Shown here: one piece after another, positions 12,025 through 23,880 of the stretch
Numbering within the stretch: the stretch's first letter is position 1
Layout: every line of letters starts with the position of its first letter
Assembly (NCBI GenBank): GCA_039000515.1
Contig: JBCFYV010000012.1
Coordinates: forward strand, 33,470,562-33,534,561
DNA: 64,000 nt
DNA from: Timema cristinae
Taxonomy: Eukaryota; Arthropoda; Insecta; Phasmatodea; Timematidae
Direction of reading: 5' to 3'
Notes under the pieces: generated by a model
Databases searched by the model: none
What the model saw: only the letters and a program-made list of their open reading frames with translations
What the model was told of the DNA's origin: nothing
Position numbers and translations under genes: made by a program

Positions 12025-12286
12025 CAGTAGAACGTCAGAAATCCGGACGTCAAAAATCCGGAGCATCGCAAAACCGGATCGGTGGTGAGAGCAGGTAGGG
12101 GAGGTAGTGGAAGGTGTCCTTGAGAGTTCAATGACTAAGCCAGTCACCTCTCCTTGGTCACATGCTCGGCTCAGTTCTGTGCTATCATTTACAAACTTAC
12201 AGCAGTGGTGAAACCTTCGTCGTATAGTTGCCATGTGACATCTTAGTGTGCAAGTTAAAACGGTACATATTTTTACTTTGTTAATC

Positions 12287-12646
12287 ATGTCATCATTATC
12301 AAATAAAAGGAAACATAAATTTTTATCTATAGAGGATAAGTTAGAAATTTTACAAAGACTGTCTAAAGGGGAAAGTGGTGCATCTCTCGCTAAAATATAT
12401 GGTGTGGGAACTTCAACCATTAGTGACATTAAAGCAAAGAAAGACAGTTTGCAACGTTTTGCTTCAAAACTAGATTCTGAAGAAGGTTCACAGAAAAGAA
12501 AAACCACAAGAACGGCAAAAAACAGTATATTGGAAGAAAGTGTGCTGCAGTTTGTGAAAAACCTCAGCCTAAAGGACGCCATTTATATGGTAGCAGATGC
12601 CTGGGGATCTCTCACTGACAAACACTTAAAAAATGCCTGGAAATAA
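12287..12646 (+). pseudogene. Tigger/pogo transposase, N-terminal DNA-binding part fused to C-terminal remnant
   Basis: The 120-codon frame begins MSSLSNKRKHKFLSIEDKLE and continues with a CENP-B/pogo-type helix-turn-helix: EILQRLSKGESGASLAKIYG, GTSTISDIKAKK. This is the DNA-binding domain expected at the N-terminus of Tigger transposases. After about residue 94 (SVLQFVKN) the sequence jumps to DAIYMVADAWGSLTDKHLK, a motif from the far C-terminal side of the DDE domain. The second CENP-B helix domain and all three catalytic acidic residues are missing. The frame stops at 12646. The ATG at 12287 is preferred because the homology starts there. It could still bind the element ends; that is inference. 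Confidence 0.8.
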
Positions 12647-13119
12647 TTGTGGCTTATCCCCGAAACCCCAAATCAAGGACAAGATGAGGCAAACTCCCAA
12701 ACTCCATCGGACGCCAACACTCCTACTGATGCCGAAGTTGTGGCTTTATTCCAGACATTGCCTGGATTTGAACAATGCGATGAACTTGACGCAAGGGAGT
12801 GGTTTTAAAGTGATGGCAATGACCCTGGCTATCAGCATTTGAATGATGACGAAATAGTTCATCAGGTAATTGAAATAATGATAATGGAAGCAATGTAAGA
12901 GAGAGTGACGACGATGAAGAAATGGATGCTGAAGAAGCTGCTGGCCCTTCACACTCAGACGCATATGAAGCATTCCAGACAGCTATAAACTGGTTAGAGA
13001 GGCAACCTGAGGGGACGGCAACAAAACTTGTACTTCTTAAAAGACTGAGAGACATGGCTGTAAAGAAACGTACGTTAAGTCTTGTACAAAAGACAATTAA
13101 GCACTTTTTTACCCAGTAA
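12647..13119 (+). pseudogene. Tigger transposase C-terminal tail, frame-shifted
   Basis: Continues the preceding remnant in other frames. The last part (12922-13119) reads MDAEEAAGPSHSDAYEAF, then TAINWLERQPEG and LVQKTIKHFFTQ before a stop. This acidic region plus 'AxxWLExQ…KKRTLSLVQKTI' ending is typical of Tigger/jerky-like proteins. At least one stop or frameshift lies between 12646 and 12900. Confidence 0.7.
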
Positions 13120-13420
13120 GTTTCCATTAATTACTGTAGATTCTTGTTTGTTTTTCTAAAAAGTATTTTAGAGTTACTAATCTAAATTACATAATGTACA
13201 TGTTCTTATTCAATATACTTTATTAAAATATTTTGTGTACTGTATTTTTCGAACCCTTCAGCCTCTATTTTGCTAACAGTAGACTCCCGAGCGTCATGTA
13301 TCCTCTAGTCAATACATTACGTGTGTATACAGTTATTGAAAGCACATTTGAAAATCCGGACAATTCAGTAATCCGGATGGGTCCCGGTCCCGATCGATCC
13401 GGATTAACGACGCTCCACTG

Positions 13421-16082
13421 TACTAATTCACTCATAAGTTGAAAGGGAATGGACCAATTTGCATGCTCTGAACAGGAGTTGTGAGAACTAAAGTTAGTGT
13501 TCGCTCACTAAGGTAGGCAAAGGGGTTGGGAACAGGCCAGTCATGCAGTGAACAATATGACTTATATAAACAACTCTTGAATGAGCGAGTTTATGTGAAA
13601 TAGCTCGCGTCACTAAACCAACGAACAGCAGCACAGTGCAAACTTATTTTAGGGTTTTTGGCGTTAATATTAAGTTAAATCAGTACCAAATTTTGTACAT
13701 GTGTATATCTCTGTCTTCTCTTCCAAGAAATTTACACTTTTATGTGACTTTCAACATAAATGTCCACATTTGAACACATGACTTTTGACATACACTAAAG
13801 TGTAATACTAGAGGTTTTCCATATGTTTTTTGGATGAAAATTTGAGCTAATTATTAGGAATCTGAAACAGTTATCCTTGGTTAGAAATTTCTAGCTGGTG
13901 GGAACTAAATTAAAGTGACATTAAAAATTGACTTTACATCAAAGTAATTTATGGCATCCTTTTCTTCAAATGATTGAGGCAAATATATTTGAATTATGTT
14001 TACATTCAGTCAAAAAAAACTGACATAGTAAAACATGGTGCTAAAAAAAGGATAAAAATACCCTTTATTTACTAAATTCTTTTCTTTCTATTCCTTAAAG
14101 GATGCAGCTGAATTTAAAATGTGACTCAAAATTTTGACAAGAAAACCACGTGTGTGTGTGTGTGTATGTGCATGCGCATGCATGTGATAGCTTTACCTTA
14201 GAGGGCATTAGTCATTTCTGAAGCACCCCATTTTGGTTTAAATGGGTTATCATGAGGGTTGAGGAAATATTTTACATTATTGTTTTAAATTATGCATTTA
14301 TATCTAAAAATCATAGTAAACTTATTGGTTGACGCTTACACTTTAATTTCAAGGAATAATTCTGAGGCATGGTTGAACCTTCGCCCTTTAAAGTTATCAC
14401 TGGATTTACAATGTGGGATCTTTCAATTAGGGACATACTCGAACGAACGATTGGCACACTCCTATATAACATGGGAGAACCAAGGGAAAAAATAAATATA
14501 TTTTTTGTGACTTCATATATTTCCTTATCAAACTTAAATCATCTTTTTTTAAACAAGAATGAATGGCATGTCTTAGCGACTTAACACTAGACAATTGTAT
14601 GAAAAAATTAGATTTTATTTCTTTATACTTCAATCTAAGTTGTCTGGAAGAATGGGAATCCCTCCAGGAAATCCTGAAATACGGGGAGTTTCAGAGTGAG
14701 AGAATAGTGGCAACCCTGACCAGCTACAAATAGTAGCAATGTAAGTTGTTTGTGTGAATTTTTTTTAACCTACTCCCCTTGATGCTGAAGAGGTTTTATT
14801 ACAAGTCTTTAGCAGTGTGCGAGTGTTTTTGTTTTCTTCTTTGGTCATTATTTTCCTATATCATTGTTTCTCAATACCCTCACACAGCCATGCCTTCTGT
14901 TTCCTGTAACTCCCTTTCTTTTATTACCAATTTTATTAAGTTTTTTATTTGTTTTTATGATGCCAATGGCCACCTTATTGTCAACACAGCTTTAAATCAT
15001 ACCTATATCATGAACATTTGGTTTCATAGAGGTGGGTTATTTATTGCACTATGTATTTTCACTTAGCGATGTGACAGTTTTATATTGATTTATTTCATTT
15101 CTACAGCAGAAAAGTGTTCTGATAGAAAGCCTGATACAATGTATAATGTACATCATAATGGATAGTTGGTCATTATTGAGTTTCTTCCATCAAAACTTTC
15201 CCATTAGCGTCATGAATTGAGAGTAAAATTGTCATAAAGAACATCCTCATTAATTCATATGTATTATAAACTGATATGTTAATGCTATCACCAAGTTCAG
15301 TCCTGATACTAGAAACAATTTCAATGAAGTTAAAAACTACAGGAATCAAAGTCCTGGCTTTGATTCCCTTGTCAAAGTTATTATTTTTCCATTACCTAAA
15401 CATATTCATTGTTGAATCATTTTCATTTTGTTTCTTTTTGTTGGGTAAGCAGTTGACAGACCTAGTTGATTAAGGGGGTCTGGATTAAATTCAGAGCAGT
15501 TGAACTGAGTGTGCTTTGTAATTTATTTGAATTTCCATCCTCTTTCCAAGCAAATTATAAGGCACTTCCATAATATATAATGCACTCAAATTTAAATTGC
15601 TACACTGTGAGGGATAGAAAAATATTACCAAGTTTGAATAGTATCTATGACAATGTAAAATCTAAATAACATTAATTGTATCCAGACCACAATTCATTTA
15701 AATCAAAAATAAATAAAGAATACTAAGATTTTATCATGGTGTTGTACGCATTGTACTTGATTGTACTACATTGTACTTTATGTATGAAATAACTGAATGT
15801 TATATGAAAGTTAATTTTCATCTAAAGTCTCATTTCTGTATTTGAAGTAAAATTAATGTAAAAGTTTGTTTTTGCCCTAAGGGAAATCCATTTGAGCAAA
15901 GTTATGTGTGTATATCATCAATCAAAAAGAAATTTGCCAACATAAATCTATTAAGTTGGTAAATAATATAAAAGTCAACAAAGATATAGAGTATATAATA
16001 TGTACATCATTCCACTCCTTTCATTATATTATTTATACAACCTGCATATACTCTGAATATTTTAAGGTAATTTTTAAATATA
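13421..16082. other. AT-rich noncoding DNA
   Basis: No supported gene. A purine-pyrimidine alternating tract, (GT)n followed by 'atgtgcatgcgcatgcatg', lies at 14149-14186. The open frames at 14292-14584 and 14779-15066 lack recognisable domains. Confidence 0.45.
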
Positions 16083-16704
16083 CAGTAAAACCTCCAAATA
16101 TCAAAATTCTCTATACATTGAAGTTTTGTGAACCGCCTTGACATAACACAAAAAAATTCTATACATCAAATTTGTTTCAAGATGAATTAGGATTTTTTTC
16201 TCCATGTAATTACAATGTTAAAAGTTAAACAAGTCAGAAAAATAGAACAAAGATGATTTTGGTGAATCCCCGTGACACAACATAGAAAAACTGTTTCTTT
16301 ATATATAATTTTTTTTCAAGACAAATTGGGATTTTCCCTTTTTTAATGATGATGTTACTGGAGATGTTTCGATAGAAGGAAGGAAATTCCTTGACATTGA
16401 TGAAGTTATGGTTTCAGAATACCCGACAAAAACAAAGTGAGCTCCCTTAAATGGAATAATGCAAAAGAACCCCCTAAGCTTTCTAAAAAATAAATGTTGG
16501 TCACATTTAATTAAATAAGTCATGGTCTTCAATTCATCTAATGTTCTTGACGATGTATTTCATGGTCTTAATATATATGAACATAACTTGTACATAATGT
16601 GGTTCATATTCACATATGTTATGTATATAAAAAAAGATCATTTAATATATTAAAGCTACTATAAAGGATTTAAATGAATACATGTAACAAACTTCTAGGG
16701 TATA

Positions 16705-17925
16705 TAAGGGGTCCAAAGTAGACCAACTTTTAATAACAAACTTGTGCTCGTAAATGCACCATTTGCAGGTTGCAAACTAGAACTGCATAGTCAAAAACAA
16801 ATAACGCGTTGCATTTGCCTCATCATGTTCACATGAGGTGACTTGACCACAGTAAATGTCTAACATTTTGTTAAAACTCTCAAATCTCTCTTAACATTCT
16901 GTGACAGTAGGAAGAAGTGCTTCATAAGGTTTAAGAGAATCCATCCATAAGCAGCCGAACTATTAGACGTTATATAGGTGTTAAACATATGAGCACCTGG
17001 CAGGGTCTGCATGATCAACAGCTCCACCCCTACCATCCGCAGAGAGTTTGATCAATGAGTCAAGCTGATTTTCCATGATGAGTTAATTTTTCTCACTGGT
17101 TTGTGCAACATTGTCTGTTGCAATTTGAATTTCCACAGATTGTTCTGTCTACTGATGAAGCTTCCTTCAGCAGGGAAGGCGTTTTCAATTCCCGAAACAG
17201 CCATGTTTGGGATGAAGAAAACGCTCACGCCACTCACTTCACTAGATTCCAACAGCAGTTCAGCCTCAATGTGTGGGCTGGTCTTATTGATGGTCATTTA
17301 ATTGGTTCGTATTTTCCACCCTGCCTCACCAGCTCTGTTTATTAGATATACCTGCAAGAAGTATTTCCATAGTTGTTGGAAGAGGTACCATAGCAAATTT
17401 GTCAACAGATGTGGCTGCAACAAGATGGTGCACCACCACACTTTTCACTTGCTGTCCGAGACCACATCAACCAAGTATTTGGCGACATATGGATTGGTTG
17501 AGAGGGATGAGTAGAATGGCCTCCACACTCCCCGAACTTAACTTCGCTAGACGTTTTCCTATGGAGCCACATGAAAAGCTTGGTTTACTAAACCCTGAAA
17601 AAATTAGGAAGATCTGCTAATATGTATTCTCGCCATGGGACAAGAAATCCAAATAAGCTTGACATTTTTTTAAAGTGTGTGCCAGAACATGCTTCGCAGG
17701 TGTAATGCTTGCATCACAATTGGTGTACATCATTTTGAGCCATTATTGTATTCATATGCTTTGGAAAGGCTAAACATTTCTGTATATAATGCAAGCACAT
17801 AAAGCATTATGAAAATCATTCCTATTACTGAACATATTAACGGTTCCACTCTGCAACACACCAACAGTATGTTTCCAGACAAAAGTTCCCTATTAAAAGT
17901 TGGTTTACTTCGGACATATCCTTGA
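16705..17925 (+). mobile_element. Tc1/mariner-superfamily element with about 75-bp inverted repeats
   Basis: The left sequence from 16711 ('gtccaaagtagaccaacttt') matches the reverse complement of the right sequence ending about 17915 ('gtccgaagtaaaccaacttt') for roughly 75 bp with substitutions. The span of about 1.2 kb is normal for a mariner. A TA-rich boundary is present on both sides but the exact ends are uncertain. It encloses a decayed transposase. Confidence 0.7.
17020..17690 (+). pseudogene. Mariner-type transposase remnant, DD41D spacing
   Basis: The translation shows the blocks of a Tc1/mariner DDE transposase in order: IVLSTDEASF near 17139-17170 (first catalytic Asp), WDEENAHATHFTRFQQQFSL then NVWAGLIDG (about 17208-17295), QDGAPPHFSLAVRDHINQVF (about 17421-17480, second Asp at 17424-17426), WPPHSPNLTSLDVFLWSHMK (about 17518-17575, third Asp at 17550-17552). 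There are 41 residues between the second and third Asp, counting two in-frame stops. DD41D spacing is known for the rosa-type mariner lineage. The stops and at least one frameshift between the first and second Asp show that this copy is dead. Confidence 0.8.
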
Positions 17926-18010
17926 AGTTTGTAACCTGTTTTCATTAGCATCCTGTATATAAAATTTTTCTCAATGGAACCATCGTCTTCAATATATGGA
18001 GCTTCCACTG

Positions 18011-18810
18011 TATATAATATTAAGTTTATGAATGTATCAAAACACTGTCGCTTTAAACATAATCGCTACAAGAATAATCATTTTACAATAAACTAAAAAC
18101 TTTTATTTTTGCCTTAATACTCATCTGGTTTTTCTATACATCACATTTACACTAATGACTTAATAATGAGAAAGGTAAAATTTTAATAAAATTCATCTAC
18201 AAATGAGGTGGGTAACTGAACACCATCTTGTCACAACAGTGAAGTGGCAAATGTCTTTGAAAGAAATCTTATGTGATTTTTAGAGCAGTGCTTCATAAAG
18301 GGTGATTCACGAGCCACTAGTTGCTAGTACACAGGGCCAGGAGAAGATAAGTATACTTACTAGAGTAAGGACAGAAACAAATCTTCAGTCTACTTATCTA
18401 TATTCATTTTTAAGTCTCTGTAGAACACATGAATAGTAACTAAAAATTTGAAAATTTTATACATTGACTTGAATGGTAAATTAGGGGTTCGAGTTTTGGT
18501 TGAATAATTATGTTGGACTAAAACGTCTTTAAGGGTTAGAACAAATTTCAATTAAAAGAAAGTCTTATCTCAACTCCTATATTTTCTTATAAATCCTCAG
18601 TGATTCAAGGATTCTTAAGTTCAATTGTGTGTGACCTGAACAGTTAGTAAAACATGCTGAAAAAAAGTCTAAAATTGATATATCATAGCATCACAGTTCA
18701 TAATGTATAAAGATGAGAAACAATTTTTTTGCTGTTCCTTTAAAATATTTCAGTCAAAAATGTATAAATTTTCAATAGCCATTAAAATTGGCAGCTCTAC
18801 ACCGGTCCGT
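18011..18810. other. AT-rich noncoding DNA
   Basis: No gene or repeat recognised. Confidence 0.4.
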
Positions 18811-18922
18811 GGTACTTAAAAAGGGGAGAAAATAATTGCTGGTGTATTACATCATATAATATGAGAAACAATGTGTGTGAAAGGACAATTATTTTCCCTT
18901 TTAGTACACATTGTTTTACTGG
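18811..18922. repeat. Short foldback (hairpin) repeat
   Basis: The left arm ('acttaaaaaggggagaaaat', then 'aattg') pairs with the right arm ('caattattttcccttttagt'). An inner pair 'aacaatgtgtg' and 'acacattgttt' also matches. This looks like a small MITE or its remnant. Confidence 0.45.
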
Positions 18923-19179
18923 CAATAATTACTCAAATACAATCTATTTAAAATTATAAATGCGCAAATGACTGAAAGGTTGGTTGTTTTGGATAAACAT
19001 AATCTATCAGTTAATTTGCATCAATCGTTTTTCCACAACACACTTGCGGTTTTACTGTGGCAAAAATACATTACTGTACTCTGTAGTGTTAGACTCTTGG
19101 TTGAGGAAACCAGTTTTCATTTTAAAAAAAATATATTTGTCCATGATACCTGCCCAGCAGTACCCATATCGGTGGTCGA

Positions 19180-19390
19180 ATGATCCAAGACAAGACTCTT
19201 ACAATATATTGGACTGCAGGTTGTAGCGGGGTCATAGTTCTAATCAAAGTCAGGTGAAATGAGGATGGTTTTTCACTCTTCTTCCATGCAAACGTGAGTA
19301 CATTTTCTCATAATTAAACCTTCCTCATTCCTACCTAATTAATTGTTGCTATGCAGATAGCCCAAACAAATAGTATACCTGCTCCGGGAA
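19180..19390 (+). repeat. Family B SINE-like repeat, plus orientation
   Basis: Degenerate tRNA-like head ('tgcaggttgtagcggggtc', 'agttctaatcaaagtcagg') followed by the inverted family B body ('cttcttccatgcaaacgtg') and tail. Confidence 0.5.
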
Positions 19391-20689
19391 TTTGGTATTA
19401 TTGTGTTTGTACTCTTGAAAGTTATTTAATATGTATACAGGCAGGGCTGCACCAAAGATAGGTTTATTGGGCAGCTAACCCCACCCTCCACCCATTATGT
19501 CCCTTGGAAATATGTAATTTATTTTTGTATTCCTCATCAATGACTAGACTAGCAGCTTATTGAACTCTTGTAGAATTTATACTACATACAACCCTAATTA
19601 TGTTTTTAAAAACAACTTTAAATTGCTTCAAGATGAATTCAATGTATAAAACATAATCCTTGCTATCTCCTTTTGGAGAACTTCCCCGATCCAAAATTAA
19701 ATTCTGGAAACATCCCTGCACTCATGATAATAACACATTCTTGCTTGGATTTTGAACTACTTTGCATAACAAAACAAACTTGATTTCATAGTGATAAATG
19801 TTTGTTCCTCACCTGAGAGTCCATAAACCACTGGGAAAAGTTATAAGGTAACTAGTAGGTATGTTTATCTTCTTGTCCAGAAGAAGTGAAAGCTGATCTC
19901 AATAGGGGGCCATTGGACGGTGACTGAGAGATATGTTGAAGCATTCCATTCTTTGGGAAAGTGTGAAGGACTACTTGGATCACAGCTCTATCCATGGCTT
20001 CAAGTTCCTCACACAAGAGGGCAGGCATTGGGTTGAAAGGTGAACTGCATTTTACAATTTGTCTATTTCTTGTGTTTGTGCTTTATATTTATTGTTCCTT
20101 GTACATATTACTATTTGTATGTCCTATTCTTATTTACCAATTTCTGTTTTATCCCTTTTGTGTTTTCTTCCTTTTGTGTTTTCTTTTTTGTCTTCTTTTA
20201 TGAAGTTATGTTACACATATCAAACTCTCTTTTGTTGGGTTCTGATAGAACGAAACCTAGGTCAAGGGATTGAGCGGTAATGGTTGATTTTCTCCAAAAG
20301 GCAGCCACTACTACTCTGTGCAGTGGCAGCAATGTTAGATCTGAGCTGTGTTCCTCATTTCACTATAAAAGCCATATTATGTTTGTTCTTTTATTGGTTC
20401 ACATCCTGTGTTTCCTGTACCTTCTTCCATCTGTATTAAAAATACATATCTAATCCCGCCGTTCTCTTATAGTATAGGCAAAAAACTATATATATAGCTC
20501 AAAAAACAACTCTGTAATCATTTCATGCTCACTAAATTTCTCCACACTCCCCTACTCTTGCATGCTCCTTTTGCTTCAACAACACCCATACAGTGAGTCA
20601 TGCATGTTCTTTTATTCATAAAACATTTAATGTTTCTCTTTGTCATATATTTGCTTTGGCATTAGATCCACACAATCTCTTAACATGCT
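19391..20689. other. Noncoding DNA
   Basis: No supported gene. The overlapping open frames at 19994-20280 are T-rich chance translations. Confidence 0.4.
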
Positions 20690-23450
20690 CAATCTAATGT
20701 GAGACTCCTCTTTCACATTTATCTATTGGATTCAATTTCAAACCACACTCCTTCAGCACCCATTCATTACTGACTCTGTCCAAATGACATTTTCCATATA
20801 CATTTCTTAGATATCTCATTCCAACTGAATTCAACTTGCTCTTTTGTTTCTCCTGACAAACCCATGCTTCACATCCATAGAACAATGTTGGACTCAACAC
20901 ATTTGTATATACTTCCATCTTTGCCTCTTTTGATACTACTTTATTCTTTGCAATATTCCACATACATCCATCTAATCTCTAAGAGGCATTCAGGCGTTTG
21001 TCAAGTTCACCATCCATCCTTCCATTTTTAGTTTTTACATAATATTCTGCTCAAATACGCAAACTCATTCACTTGTTCTAACAGTTTCCCATTTATACTA
21101 ACCTGACAATCATTTCCTAATCTGTCCTTATCAAAAACTATCACATAAATTTTGGAGACATTTATATGAAGATCCATTCTGCCCATCACAGCACTTAAAC
21201 GATTTAATGCATTCTGTAAGTCACTTTCATTCTCTGCCATTAATATGACATCATCTACCTATAATAGCACTCTCACATTCACATTGTCCATTTGTACACC
21301 AACCATGGAGACATAACCCAACCTTATCTAACACTCTGTTTAGTGTCAAACCAATCGCTTAAAGCCTCATCCGCCCTAACACATGCTTTACTTCCATCAT
21401 ACACCACCATAGTTGCATTTACTAACCATGCATTTATACCATACTCTCTCAGAACATTCTATAATCTACTCCTATTCGACCGATTGTATGATTTCTTCAG
21501 ATCAATGACTGCACAATAAACTTTTTTTCTCACTGCCATACATTTCTCAATAACTTGTTGCAATGCAAATATCTGGTCCATGCAACCTCTTCCTGGCATG
21601 AAACCACATTGTACACTCCAAATCTTTCCCGCAGTCTTTCATGCACTGTCTCAACTAAAACTCTCCTAAACACTTTGCCTGAAATACTTGACATTCTAAT
21701 TGCCCTAAATTTCTTACATTCACCCTTACTGCCTTTGCCTTTATACAAATGAACAATGATGGCATTCTTCTGGTCATCAGGAATTTCGCAATCCCAGCAC
21801 ACACAGTGAACAACTCACATTATCTGGCAAGTAATACCGTGCTCCCACACTTAAGCATTTCACTTATGATCCCATCTACACCCACAGATTTGCCACTATT
21901 TAATACTTTCATAGTTTTTAATACCTCAGCCTCATTAATTATTTTACTCATCCTAACATTTTCTCTATTTTCTGCTACTTTATCTACGTTTTTGCCATAT
22001 AATTGCTCAAAATAGTCCCTCCATCACTCTCTTATACTTTTTTCATCCCAGATCATCTCACCCCATTCATTCTGAATTCCATATGATTTTGATTGCACTC
22101 CTTGTTTTGTTCTCTTGACCCACTTCCAGAACACCTCATTTATTTCAAAATCATGCTTCATTCTTTCTCCTTATTTTAATCTCATTTGCTCTGTACTCTC
22201 CTTTACTACTTTCTTTGCATTCATCTTTTTCTCTATCTATATGTCCCACAACCATTTACTACTTTAATGTTTCACACTTCGCAGAAATCATTCATTTGTG
22301 TACTTCTCTCTTTACTCTCACATCTGTTAATTCCACCATGCATCTCTTTTAAAGTTTCCAACCACCATAGATCCACACACATATTTCGCGAACCCACCAA
22401 CAGCCTCTTTCTATTTTGTTCCAATCACTTTCTGTATTACTATAATTTATCTCAACATTAGATTTATGTACTTTTAAAGTTAATTGTTCCTCCAAATTGT
22501 GCTCTAACACTTTTATCCCACAACTTTTCCACTTTCACTCTTAAAATTTTTGCACTGCTTCCTCACAAAATTCTTACCTAATTCAACTACTGATATCACT
22601 AGGAAGTAATACATTTCACATTCAGCTCCATGCACAGCCCTAGTATTCTTTACTAAACTTCTAAGTCTTTCATCATACACCACAAAATCAATCAATGTTC
22701 TTGAATCGCCCCTTTGCCATGTGTTTGACACAAATATATTTTTTTCTAAACACATACTCAATAATTCATTACCATTCTCGTTTACCCTGTATTCACAATA
22801 TCTTCTAACAAGATAATTCTTTCAGCCAATTCACATGCATTCAAGACTTCATTGAGCTAATTCCAAAAGTCCACTCTTACAGTCTTACCTTCACCCTCCA
22901 CCGGAGCATAACCAACAACCAACATAATTCTATGAATGACTATTTTCAGACGTACCCATATAAATCTAGATGACACCAACTCATACCTTCTCATAAAACA
23001 GCTTAGCTGTTGGGCCTAGTATTAAACATACTCTCTGACTTCTCCTTACACATTCATTCTCACCTGACCACAGTGCCAGGCTACCTTCACTCATTATCAA
23101 AACTTTTTCCCTTTCTGCTAGGTTTCACATACACAGAAAATATCAATTTTCCCTCAAATAATTTCCTCCCACAGTTCATTATTTTAACCACACACTCCTC
23201 TCACATTCCACGTTCCAATAATTCATGTTCTCCCCGGCTTGTTTGACTTCTCCTTACACATTCATCCCCACCTGACCACAGTGCCGGGCTACCTTCACTC
23301 ATTATCAAAACTTTTTCCCTTTCTGCTAGGTTTCACATACACCCAAAATATCAATTTTTCCTCAAATTATTTCCTCCCACAGTTCATTATTTTAACCACA
23401 CACTCCTCTCACATTCCACGTTCCAATAATTCATGTTCTCCCCGGCTTGT
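20690..23450 (-). pseudogene. Non-LTR retrotransposon (LINE), endonuclease plus reverse transcriptase, decayed
   Basis: Read on the minus strand, the order is that of a LINE ORF2. An N-terminal endonuclease segment near 23450-22870 includes VVGYAPVEGEGKTVRVDFWN. More endonuclease lies at 22761-22513, including SNTWQRGDSRTLIDFVVYDE and VHGAECE. Reverse transcriptase blocks follow: IPDDQKNAIIVHLYKGKGSK then ISGKVFRRVL (21790-21650), DLHINVSKIYVIVF (about 21180-21110) and the C-terminal YGCEAWVCQEKQKSKL then MRYLRNVYGKCHLDRVSN (about 20880-20760). Frameshifts and stops are frequent, and the catalytic YxDD block was not found cleanly, so it is inactive. The C-terminal Cys/His region is damaged. 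The clade is uncertain; RTE-like or a related lineage is a guess. Confidence 0.85.
23036..23450. repeat. 208-bp tandem duplication inside the LINE 5' part
   Basis: Two adjacent copies with a period of exactly 208 bp: 'tgacttctccttacacattc' starts at 23036 and again at 23244, and 'gttctccccggcttgt' ends at 23242 and 23450. They differ at only a few positions. The repeated segment covers the N-terminal endonuclease coding region of the LINE (minus strand). Confidence 0.9.
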
Positions 23451-23880
23451 CAACAGATGGGCCTTTCAATTATAACCTCAGCTGTCCATCATCTGAAAAT
23501 AATATTGTACAGTTTCTTTTAGTAGTGAATTTAGAGTACACCAGGATACTAACCTTGAATAAACTCACACCTATGATAGTATTTGCTGCTTACAGTAAGG
23601 ATGCTTATATTGATAAGTGTTGGCACATTTTATCCCGTGTACCACAAGTACAACTGTTGCTCAATCTTACCCTGACCACACTTGCTCTGTTCCTACAAAT
23701 CAGTATCCCTGCTATAGAGAATGCCTTGCCGACCAGTATCCTTTGCCCATGTCACTACTTCTAGCAAATATCACTGATATACCAGTATGACGAAATGAAC
23801 CCCATAAAGATAAAATACATTTTATTTGCACCAATGACTGTGGGTGAAATTATTAATGGGGGTATAAGGGAAGTATTTTA
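23451..23880. other. Noncoding DNA upstream of the LINE
   Basis: An open frame at 23447-23764 has no recognisable domain. It may include further LINE 5' sequence or flanking DNA. Confidence 0.35.

Larger units (their letters stand above)
12025..13420. mobile_element. Tigger/pogo-type DNA transposon, internally deleted, with intact ends
   Basis: The left end 'cagtagaacgtcagaaatcc' (12025) and the reverse complement of the right end 'cagtggagcgtcgttaatcc' (ending 13420) form terminal inverted repeats of about 24 bp, sharing 'aatccgga'. Both ends are flanked by TA, the target duplication of the Tc1/mariner/pogo superfamily. The total is 1,396 bp. It carries the N-terminal and C-terminal parts of a pogo transposase but lacks the catalytic middle, so it would be non-autonomous. 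Confidence 0.85.
16083..18010. mobile_element. pogo-like non-autonomous element carrying a nested mariner insertion
   Basis: The left end 'cagtaaaacctccaaatat' (16083) and the reverse complement of the right end 'cagtggaagctccatatat' (ending 18010) form terminal inverted repeats of about 20 bp, each flanked by TA. No pogo coding sequence is seen in the outer parts. About 1.2 kb of its interior is the separate mariner-type element at about 16705-17925. Confidence 0.6.

Noticed and set aside
11944..12582. 212-codon open frame, minus strand
   Set aside because: Antisense shadow of the Tigger transposase remnant and its 5' end; no recognisable protein.
14149..14186. (GT)n plus alternating purine-pyrimidine tract as a regulatory Z-DNA element
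   Set aside because: An ordinary short microsatellite; no nearby gene supports a regulatory role.
14779..15066. 95-codon open frame, plus strand
   Set aside because: Hydrophobic translation of T-rich DNA with no domain, no splice context and no homologous block.
21292..22461. Several plus-strand open frames in the 21-22.5 kb region
   Set aside because: Antisense shadows of the minus-strand LINE reverse transcriptase and endonuclease.
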